From an uncultured Mucispirillum sp. (lineage in GTDB: Bacteria > Chrysiogenota > Deferribacteres > Deferribacterales > Mucispirillaceae), in assembly GCA_947177675.1 (NCBI GenBank), contig CAMWVK010000088.1, positions 1-6,661 on the forward strand: 6,661 nucleotides of DNA, read 5' to 3'. Below the pieces are notes generated by a model, which made no database searches, was not told the origin of the DNA, and saw only the letters and a program-made list of their open reading frames with translations. The stretch's first letter is position 1; every line of letters starts with the position of its first letter. Positions 1 through 4,928 of the stretch are shown here, in pieces. Made by a program: the position numbers and the translations under genes.

Positions 1-2
1 TA

Positions 3-905
3 TTAAATATTATAAAAACTTTTACTCCATCTGGTATTGCATCATCAAGTCTGCAGGAATGTATAATTACTCAAATCATGGATATGAATTGTGATGCAGT
101 TTATATTGATTTTGCAGAAGAATTATTGGCTGGCTATTCTGTAGAGCTTGCAGCTTTTAAATATGATGATATATTAAAAGGTATGAGTATTGAAAGAGAT
201 ACTTTTGATTATCTGCTGCAGTTAATTAAGAAAACAGACCCTCGTCCTGGACTAAATTTTTCAGGCAGCGATACAAAATTTGTTACACCTGATGTTTTTA
301 TAGTGCCAAATGAAGAAACTTTTGATATAATTGTTAATGAAAAAGGTCTTCCTAATATAAGGCTTAATAATTACTACATAAAAATGCTGCAGGGAAGTAA
401 TTTAGACAGTGAAACAAAAAGCTATATTAAAGATAAAGTTAAAAATGCAGTATGGGTAATAGAAAGCCTGCAAAAAAGACAGAAAGCTATATATAAAGTT
501 GTAAAATCTATTGCTGATTATCAGGGAGAATTTTTACAGCATGGTATAAGTATGCTGAAACCTTTAAAATTAAAAGATATTGCAGAAGCTACAGGACTTC
601 ATGAATCAACAGTAAGTCGGGTAACTTCTGGTAAATATGCTATGACAAAACATGGCTTGATAGAGCTGAAGTCATTTTTTTCAAAAAGCCTTGAAAGTCA
701 GGATGGAGATATGTCAATAGGAGTTATAAAACAAAAAATAAAAGAGCTGATTGATGAGGAAGACAAAGAAGTTTGTATTTCTGACCAGCGAATAGTTGAG
801 TTAATGGAAGAAAAAGGTATAAAAATTGCGAGACGCACTGTTGCGAAATATAGAGATGAAATGAATATTCCAACAATGTCGCAAAGAAGAAGGCTAAGGA
901 GGTAA
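3..905 (+). CDS. rpoN: RNA polymerase sigma-54 factor RpoN, C-terminal part (5' end outside window)
   Basis: Sigma-54 directs core RNA polymerase to -24/-12 promoters and needs AAA+ activators to open them. The reading frame is open from base 3 with no stop, and the codons before the first ATG (78) already encode family sequence: a FTPSGIASSSLQEC stretch matching the 'FdPxGvaArdLreCLL' core-binding region. The gene is therefore cut by the window edge and does not start at 78. About 300 residues of the usual 450-500 are present. The helix-turn-helix is seen at HESTVSR (600-620), followed by GKYAMTKHGLIELKSFF. The diagnostic RpoN box ARRTVAKYR is at 828-854, and the protein ends QRRRLRR. The usual Arg of 'ArdL' is replaced by Ser, and 'SPRG' after the HTH is TKHG; both are minor departures. 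It is followed immediately by hpf, as in the classic rpoN locus. Identification is secure. Confidence 0.97.
   Translation, partial: LNIIKTFTPSGIASSSLQECIITQIMDMNCDAVYIDFAEELLAGYSVELAAFKYDDILKGMSIERDTFDYLLQLIKKTDPRPGLNFSGSDTKFVTPDVFIVPNEETFDIIVNEKGLPNIRLNNYYIKMLQGSNLDSETKSYIKDKVKNAVWVIESLQKRQKAIYKVVKSIADYQGEFLQHGISMLKPLKLKDIAEATGLHESTVSRVTSGKYAMTKHGLIELKSFFSKSLESQDGDMSIGVIKQKIKELIDEEDKEVCISDQRIVELMEEKGIKIARRTVAKYRDEMNIPTMSQRRRLRR
896..902 (+). promoter_or_regulatory. Shine-Dalgarno of hpf, embedded in the last codons of rpoN
   Basis: AAGGAGG is a near-perfect anti-16S match ending 7 bases before the hpf ATG at 910. The AGG AGG part is also the last two Arg codons of rpoN, whose TAA stop (903-905) lies between the site and the start. 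Terminating rpoN ribosomes would cover it, so the two genes are probably translationally linked. Confidence 0.85.
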
Positions 906-909
906 TACT

Positions 910-1449
910 ATGAATATTATAGTTAACGCAAAGCACACAACTCTTACAGATGCTATCAGAGATTATTCTGAAAAGAAAATTCAAAGAATAGCAAAATATT
1001 TTGATGACAATATGGATGTTCATGTTAACCTGAATGTTGAAAAAAATATGCATATTGCAGAAATATTTGTAAATGTAAAAGGAATGTTTTTAAAAGGGAT
1101 AGAAAGGTCTGAAGATATGTATGCTTCTATTGATATGGCTGCTGATAAAATAGAAAGGCAGGTTGTTAAATATAAAGAAAAACTTATATCTCGTAAAAAC
1201 ATAGAAAATAGAGAATCTATGGAAAATTTAAAACTTAGTGTTTATGACTATGATGAAGATAGTGCCATAGATGAACCAACTGTAGTTATTTCTAAACAAA
1301 TACCTGCAAAACCAATGGATATTGAAGAGGCTATTATGCAGATGGACTTAATGAATAGAAACTTTTTTGTTTTTCGCAATGCAGAAAATTCTGAAATTAA
1401 TGTTGTCTATAAAAGAGATGATGGTAAAGTTGGTATTATTGAACCATAA
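910..1449 (+). CDS. hpf: Ribosome hibernation promoting factor, long form (HPF/YfiA family)
   Basis: This protein binds the 30S decoding region and, in the long form, dimerises 70S ribosomes into inactive 100S particles in stationary phase or starvation. It has 179 residues, the size of long HPF and not the ~95-residue short form of E. coli. Residues 1 to about 98 form the S30AE domain, beginning MNIIVNAKHTTLTDAIRDY with the helix-2 pattern AADKIERQVVKYKEKL at 77-92. An acidic linker (about 100-123) follows. The C-terminal dimerisation domain (124-179) carries KPMDIEEAIMQMDLM, FFVFRNA and VVYKRDDGKVGIIEP, all matching the family. The start is fixed by a strong SD at 896-902. It lies 4 bases after rpoN and is followed by a hairpin terminator, so it probably ends the rpoN transcript. 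No unusual residues are seen. Confidence 0.96.
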   Translation: MNIIVNAKHTTLTDAIRDYSEKKIQRIAKYFDDNMDVHVNLNVEKNMHIAEIFVNVKGMFLKGIERSEDMYASIDMAADKIERQVVKYKEKLISRKNIENRESMENLKLSVYDYDEDSAIDEPTVVISKQIPAKPMDIEEAIMQMDLMNRNFFVFRNAENSEINVVYKRDDGKVGIIEP

Positions 1450-1455
1450 TTATAT

Positions 1456-1483
1456 AAATGTGGCTGAAAGTCAGCCACATTTT
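1456..1483 (+). terminator. Intrinsic terminator (or attenuator) after hpf
   Basis: A perfect 12-bp inverted repeat is present: AAATGTGGCTGA (1456-1467), loop AAG (1468-1470), TCAGCCACATTT (1471-1482). It sits 6 bases after the hpf stop. The GC-rich heart (GTGGCTGA) stands out against the AT-rich surroundings. The right arm runs into a TTTT tract (1480-1483) that is then broken by G, so the T run is short. An A/T-rich left flank makes it potentially active on the other strand too. It most likely ends rpoN-hpf transcription, but partial read-through into rapZ is possible. Confidence 0.75.
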
Positions 1484-1492
1484 GTATAATAT
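1464..1492 (+). promoter_or_regulatory. Possible sigma-70-type promoter for the rapZ-PTS operon
   Basis: A perfect TATAAT hexamer lies at 1485-1490, directly after the terminator hairpin and 32 bases before the rapZ start. No good -35 is visible: CTGAAA at 1464-1469 matches TTGACA at 4 of 6 positions but gives a 15-base spacer to TATAAT, or 17 to the overlapping TAATAT (1487-1492). That -35 would lie inside the terminator stem. In AT-rich DNA a chance TATAAT is common, so this is a weak call supported mainly by its place between a terminator and a new gene set. Confidence 0.35.
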
Positions 1493-1522
1493 TTATGTAA
1501 TCCTTGATTTACAGGAATTTTT

Positions 1523-2368
1523 ATGAATAACCTTTCTATAGTAATCATAACAGGTCTTTCTGGTGCGGGTAAATCTCATGCTGCTAAAGTATTTGAAGAT
1601 TTAGGTTATTATACTATTGATAATGTGCCGCTGCCCATTCTTGAAAAAGTAGTAGAACTTTTTTACAGTCTTGATAATGGTATAACAAAGGTAGCTTTTG
1701 TGATAGATTCAAGAGCAAAAGATATTAATTTAGTATATCAGTTTATTAAGATGCTTAAAGAAAAATATAATGCAACATCTATTTTTATGGATGCATCAAG
1801 TGAAACTTTAATTAAAAGGTATAAAGAAACAAGACGGAAGCACCCTCTTGGAAATGATGTTCCAGAATCTATTAAAAAAGAAATCACTCTTATGGGTTAT
1901 GTAAAAGATATTTCTGACATTGTTTTGAATACTGATAATAAAAGTATTCATGATTTAACAAAAGAAATAGTGAGTATCTTTGCTATGTATGCAAATGATT
2001 TTATAATCACACTACAGTCTTTTGGGTTTAAAAATGGTGTGCCTACTGATGCAGATATGATGTTTGATGTTCGCTTTATGCGTAATCCTCATTTTGATGA
2101 TGGTCTTAGAACTATGACTGGCTTAAATGAGGAAGTTCAGAAATATGTTAAAGCTGATGAAAGTTATTATAAATTTATGGAAAAACTTACAGATATGGTG
2201 AATATGCTTATTCCTTTGTATATAAAAGAAGGTAAAAAATATTTTAATATATCTATTGGCTGCACAGGTGGAAAACATAGATCTGTAACTGTTGTTGAAA
2301 ATTTAGCAGCTGCATTATATGACAATTCATGTAACATAAGGATTAAACACAGGGATATAGATAAATAA
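1523..2368 (+). CDS. rapZ: RapZ / YvcJ family P-loop nucleotide-binding protein
   Basis: In E. coli RapZ senses glucosamine-6-phosphate and guides RNase E to the small RNA GlmZ; in Bacillus the homologue YvcJ binds and hydrolyses nucleotides and affects competence. The Walker A motif GLSGAGKS is at residues 11-18. A Walker B-like VIDSR is at 60-64, RYKETRRKHPL at 99-109, and the family block DVRFMRNPHF at 182-191. The C-terminal GCTGGKHRSV (247-256) is the conserved anion-binding loop of the C-terminal domain. The length, 281 residues, is normal for the family (about 285). The start is backed by AGGA (1513-1516), 6 bases upstream. The last residues are IKHRDIDK, without the Lys/Arg-rich tail that E. 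coli RapZ uses to bind RNA, so the GlmZ role should not be assumed. It is the first gene of the unit containing the PTS genes, with EIIA 17 bases downstream. Confidence 0.95.
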   Translation: MNNLSIVIITGLSGAGKSHAAKVFEDLGYYTIDNVPLPILEKVVELFYSLDNGITKVAFVIDSRAKDINLVYQFIKMLKEKYNATSIFMDASSETLIKRYKETRRKHPLGNDVPESIKKEITLMGYVKDISDIVLNTDNKSIHDLTKEIVSIFAMYANDFIITLQSFGFKNGVPTDADMMFDVRFMRNPHFDDGLRTMTGLNEEVQKYVKADESYYKFMEKLTDMVNMLIPLYIKEGKKYFNISIGCTGGKHRSVTVVENLAAALYDNSCNIRIKHRDIDK

Positions 2369-2385
2369 AAATAAAAGGATTTGAT

Positions 2386-2787
2386 ATGGTAATTGTTATA
2401 TTAACACATGGAATATTTGGTGATGAGCTTCTTCATGCTGCTGAAATGATTATTGGCAGGCAGGATAAAGTAGAAGTTATATCTATACAGGGCGGAGTGT
2501 CTATGAATGATGCTTCTTTAAAATTAGAAGATATTTTGAAACAGTATAAAACAGAATGCTGTCTTGTATTTACAGATATGTTTGGCGGAAGCCCTTCTAA
2601 TATATCAATGGCATATTTAGAAAAAAATACAGTGGAAGTTATATCTGGTGTTAATTTGCCAATGCTTTTAAAAGCATTTACTATGCGTATGGATAATTCT
2701 AACACTCTTGACCAAATAGCTAAAGAATCAGCAGCTGCTGGACGAAATAGTATTAAAGTCGCAGGAGAATTGCTTAATAAAAAATGA
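2386..2787 (+). CDS. PTS mannose-family EIIA component
   Basis: This cytoplasmic phosphocarrier accepts phosphate from HPr and passes it to EIIB. It is a single-domain protein of 133 residues, the size of a lone EIIA(Man) domain (E. coli ManX is an EIIA-EIIB fusion). The active-site motif THGIFGDELLHAAEMIIG begins at Thr7, with the phosphorylated His at residue 8. The second hallmark, TDMFGGSPSNIS (63-74), supplies the conserved Asp64 near the catalytic His. SGVNLPMLLKA (87-97) matches the family's 'GvNlPMll' block. An SD (AAGGA, 2375-2379) lies 6 bases before the ATG. The stop overlaps the EIIB start (ATGA, 2784-2787). The residues needed for phosphotransfer are intact; the substrate is unknown. 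Confidence 0.95.
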   Translation: MVIVILTHGIFGDELLHAAEMIIGRQDKVEVISIQGGVSMNDASLKLEDILKQYKTECCLVFTDMFGGSPSNISMAYLEKNTVEVISGVNLPMLLKAFTMRMDNSNTLDQIAKESAAAGRNSIKVAGELLNKK

Positions 2788-3260
2788 AACGGCTGATATA
2801 CAGAGTAGATGACAGATTTATACATGGTCAGGTATTAGAAGGGTGGGTAAATTATCTGCATATTAAAGATATTATTATTGTTAATGATGTTATAGCTAAT
2901 GATAGTATTCGTGTGTATATATATCAAAGCACACTGCCTCCTGGCTCAAAACTTTCTGTATATAACATAAATGATTTTTGTGCAAAAAAACCTTATCTTA
3001 AAAATAAGAAAAAATTTACACTGATTTTGCTTGGTTCTATTGATGATTTATTAAAAATACAAGAAACTTTTTCATCAAATATTTATTTTAATATAGGCTG
3101 TGTTGCAGACAGCACACATGATGTCTGTATTAATGACAGCGTATTTTTATCATTAAATGATTTTCACAAGCTGCAGACACTGTCTGAAAATTATGATATT
3201 TACTTCCATAAAGTTCCATGGGAAAAGCCTGTAATTTTTTCTAATAACCAAAGAGCATAG
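2784..3260 (+). CDS. PTS mannose-family EIIB component
   Basis: This cytoplasmic subunit takes phosphate from EIIA and hands it to the sugar bound in EIIC/EIID. It has 158 residues, the normal size for a separate EIIB(Man). The active-site block RVDDRFIHGQV starts at Arg7, and His14 is the phosphorylated residue, matching the usual R.DdR.iHGQV. IIIVNDVIANDS (31-42) is the next conserved segment. The ATG overlaps the EIIA stop (ATGA). The only SD-like sequence, AGGAG at 2763-2767, is 16 bases away and too far, so translation probably depends on coupling to EIIA. It is a separate polypeptide from EIIA, unlike in enteric ManX. The sugar specificity cannot be read from the sequence. Confidence 0.94.
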   Translation: MKRLIYRVDDRFIHGQVLEGWVNYLHIKDIIIVNDVIANDSIRVYIYQSTLPPGSKLSVYNINDFCAKKPYLKNKKKFTLILLGSIDDLLKIQETFSSNIYFNIGCVADSTHDVCINDSVFLSLNDFHKLQTLSENYDIYFHKVPWEKPVIFSNNQRA

Positions 3261-3269
3261 GTATATAGT

Positions 3270-3953
3270 ATGGAAGAAATATATGTTTGGCAGATAATAT
3301 TTCTTATTATTTTTTCAGGATTTATTTCAATAGATAGATTTGCAGGTATGAATATAATGATTTCCCGTCCTATTATAGTTGCTGGTATTATAGGTATAGT
3401 ATTTAATAATATTTATGCAGCACTAATGATAGGTCTTATCTTTGAATTTATTGGTATGCTTGAAGTGCCTGTGGGAACAACTATTGTTCACGATGATTCT
3501 TTTGGTGGATATGCTGGAGCATCAGCTATGTTTCTTGGATATATAAATCCTGATGCTGTTAATATTCTAGCTGCTATTTTTATTATTTCTCTATTAATGT
3601 ATCCTGTTACTTTATCTGATAAAGGTTTTAGAGAAATAAACAGGTATTTTTTTAGAAAAAGCATTGTTAATAATCAAACAGGTAATGAGAATAAACTAAT
3701 TGTTTTAGGTATTTTTTTAGCTTTTATTCGTGGTGTAGTGGTTTATAATGCTGCATTAATAATTGTTTTAGTATTTATGAGTATTATTAGCAATTTTGAA
3801 CTTAATTTTACTAATCTTTATGAACCAGTTGTAGCATTAACTATTATTGCTATATTTATGTTTGGTTATTTATTAAGATATTTAATTATTAACAGGTTGT
3901 ATAAAGTATTACTATTGGCATTAGGTTTTGCTGCAGGCTGGTTGATAATATGA
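3270..3953 (+). CDS. PTS mannose-family EIIC membrane component
   Basis: This integral inner-membrane protein forms the sugar channel with EIID. It has 227 residues, a little shorter than E. coli ManY (266). It is hydrophobic throughout, with membrane segments near residues 7-20, 34-64, 96-112, 142-176, 185-206 and 212-227. Family features are SRPIIVAGIIGI (32-43), the acidic IGLIFEFIGM (54-63) and the PVGTTIVHDD loop (67-76), which corresponds to the 'lPvG..vppD' region. A loop of polar residues, NNQTGNENK (134-142), marks a likely cytoplasmic turn. The start at 3270 lies 9 bases after EIIB and has only a weak SD (TAGG, 3258-3261). The stop overlaps the EIID start (ATGA, 3950-3953), as expected for two subunits that assemble together. 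It is divergent in detail but confidently assigned from motifs and context. Confidence 0.9.
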   Translation: MEEIYVWQIIFLIIFSGFISIDRFAGMNIMISRPIIVAGIIGIVFNNIYAALMIGLIFEFIGMLEVPVGTTIVHDDSFGGYAGASAMFLGYINPDAVNILAAIFIISLLMYPVTLSDKGFREINRYFFRKSIVNNQTGNENKLIVLGIFLAFIRGVVVYNAALIIVLVFMSIISNFELNFTNLYEPVVALTIIAIFMFGYLLRYLIINRLYKVLLLALGFAAGWLII

Positions 3954-4654
3954 GAAAACTGGTTGTATTTCCAACACTTTTGAAAAGTATGTTTTATCAA
4001 GGCAACTGGAATATTACAAATATGCAGGGTACAGGTTTCAGGTGGCTTTTAAAAGATTTTTTTAAAAATAATGAAACTGAACTGCCATCAGATTTTGATT
4101 CTTCACCACTTTATTATTTTAATACTAATCCTTATTTAGTTACTTTTATTTTAGGTTTATTACTAAAAGAAACTCAGGAAAAAGGTAAAATAGGGGATTA
4201 TGATAAAATATATTCATCAGCTCTTGCTGCATTAGGTGATACTTTTTTTTGGCATTCATTAAGACCATTTGCATTTTTTGTTTCAATGTGGGCAATCGTA
4301 GTAAACCCTGTGTTATTAATAGTTTTATATCTTGTTGTTTTTAATTTATTTAATATAGTTTTTAAAGTGCTTGGTTTTTATTATGGATATACATTTGGTG
4401 TAAATGTAATGTCTTTATTTAATAAAATAGGTTTTAATAAATGGAGTGCAGTTTTTGATGCAATGACCACTTTTATGGCTGGGTTTGTAATTGTTTATAT
4501 TATTAAATATCAATATCTTGCAGGCTCTATACATATTATTAAATCAATTTTGCTGTTTATTATAGGTATAATACTTTCTAAATGGGTTAGAGGTCCGCTG
4601 GAGTTAATAATTGTAACTACAATACTTGGAGTACTGTTATTATTTGGAGTATGA
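3950..4654 (+). CDS. PTS mannose-family EIID membrane component
   Basis: This is the partner of EIIC in the Man-type sugar channel, unique to this PTS family. It has 234 residues against about 275-285 in enteric ManZ, so it is compact. Family motifs are in order: QGNWNITNMQGTGF (17-30, the 'fnYermqg.Gf' block), FNTNPYL (57-63, 'FNthPyl'), and ALGDTFFWHSLRP (94-106, the hallmark 'GiGDsifw.tlrPi'). Membrane helices are likely at about 107-145, 172-192, 196-213 and 217-234. The C-terminal end is hydrophobic up to the stop, so the long tail of other EIIDs is absent. It starts within the EIIC stop codon with no clear SD and is probably coupled. A run of eight T (4243-4250) encodes part of the FFW motif, and the frame continues correctly across it. 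Confidence 0.93.
   Translation: MRKLVVFPTLLKSMFYQGNWNITNMQGTGFRWLLKDFFKNNETELPSDFDSSPLYYFNTNPYLVTFILGLLLKETQEKGKIGDYDKIYSSALAALGDTFFWHSLRPFAFFVSMWAIVVNPVLLIVLYLVVFNLFNIVFKVLGFYYGYTFGVNVMSLFNKIGFNKWSAVFDAMTTFMAGFVIVYIIKYQYLAGSIHIIKSILLFIIGIILSKWVRGPLELIIVTTILGVLLLFGV
4646..4649 (+). promoter_or_regulatory. Shine-Dalgarno that fixes the ptsH start
   Basis: GGAG lies within the last codons of EIID, 6 bases before the ATG at 4656. An in-frame ATG further upstream (4626) would add ten residues unlike any HPr and lie deeper inside EIID, so 4656 is the better start. The EIID stop (4652-4654) and this ATG are separated by a single base. Confidence 0.75.
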
Positions 4655-4655
4655 T

Positions 4656-4928
4656 ATGAGTTATACATTTGATGCAGTTATTAAAAATCAATTAGGAATA
4701 CATGCACGCATTGCTGCATTATTAGCTAAAACAGTTAGTAAATATGATGCAGAAGCATACATACTTTTTCATGGAGATAAAATTAATATTAAACATTTGA
4801 TTGATGTTATATCTTTATCTATTACTCAGAATTCTATTGTAGAAATAAATGTAGAAGGAAAAGATGCTGCAGAGTGCAGTAAAGAATTGCAGTATTTAAT
4901 AGAAAATAGTTTTGGAGAAATGTCTTGA
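4656..4928 (+). CDS. ptsH: Phosphocarrier protein HPr, lacking the regulatory serine
   Basis: HPr is the small cytoplasmic carrier that moves phosphate from EI to EIIA. It has 90 residues (usual 85-90) and aligns without gaps to B. subtilis HPr through the core: GIHAR at 14-18 with the active-site His16, SKYDAEA at 28-34, and VISLSI at 51-56. Two conserved positions differ. Pro18 of standard HPr, just after the active site, is Ile19 (codon 4710-4712). Ser46, the target of HPr kinase in Gram-positives and many proteobacteria, is His47 (codon CAT, 4794-4796; local sequence NIKHLI where others have K-S-I/L). The catalytic His and Arg18 remain, so PEP-dependent phosphotransfer is expected, but HPr-Ser phosphorylation is not possible at that site. 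The gene sits 1 base after EIID and its stop overlaps the EI start. Confidence 0.94.
   Translation: MSYTFDAVIKNQLGIHARIAALLAKTVSKYDAEAYILFHGDKINIKHLIDVISLSITQNSIVEINVEGKDAAECSKELQYLIENSFGEMS
4914..4917 (+). promoter_or_regulatory. Shine-Dalgarno supporting a TTG start for ptsI
   Basis: GGAG, in the last codons of ptsH, is 7 bases before the TTG at 4925. No in-frame ATG lies nearby; the ATG at 4920 is in the HPr frame. Standard EI proteins begin only a few residues before the 'G.a.s.GiaiGka' block, which matches a start at this TTG. Confidence 0.7.

Noticed and set aside
78..80. ATG at 78 as the start of the sigma-54 gene
   Set aside because: The frame is open upstream to base 3 and those codons encode conserved RpoN sequence, so the gene is truncated by the window edge.
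724..1202. Minus-strand open frames opposite rpoN/hpf (and similar ones at 2433-2825 and 5791-6264)
   Set aside because: They lie fully opposite conserved genes, show no family motifs and read as the antisense of AT-rich coding sequence.
3916..3933. TGGCAT...TTTGCT inside the EIIC gene, another sigma-54-like match
   Set aside because: The distance between GG and GC is one base too long for a -24/-12 promoter, and it lies in coding sequence with no transcription unit boundary nearby.
4243..4250. Run of eight T within the EIID gene, a possible slippage/phase-variation site
   Set aside because: The frame is correct through the tract and encodes the conserved FFW motif. Runs of seven T occur at several other places in this AT-rich DNA, so composition explains it.
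4626..4655. Longer HPr start at the ATG at 4626
   Set aside because: The extra ten residues do not fit HPr, would overlap EIID by 29 bases, and the start at 4656 has a properly spaced GGAG.
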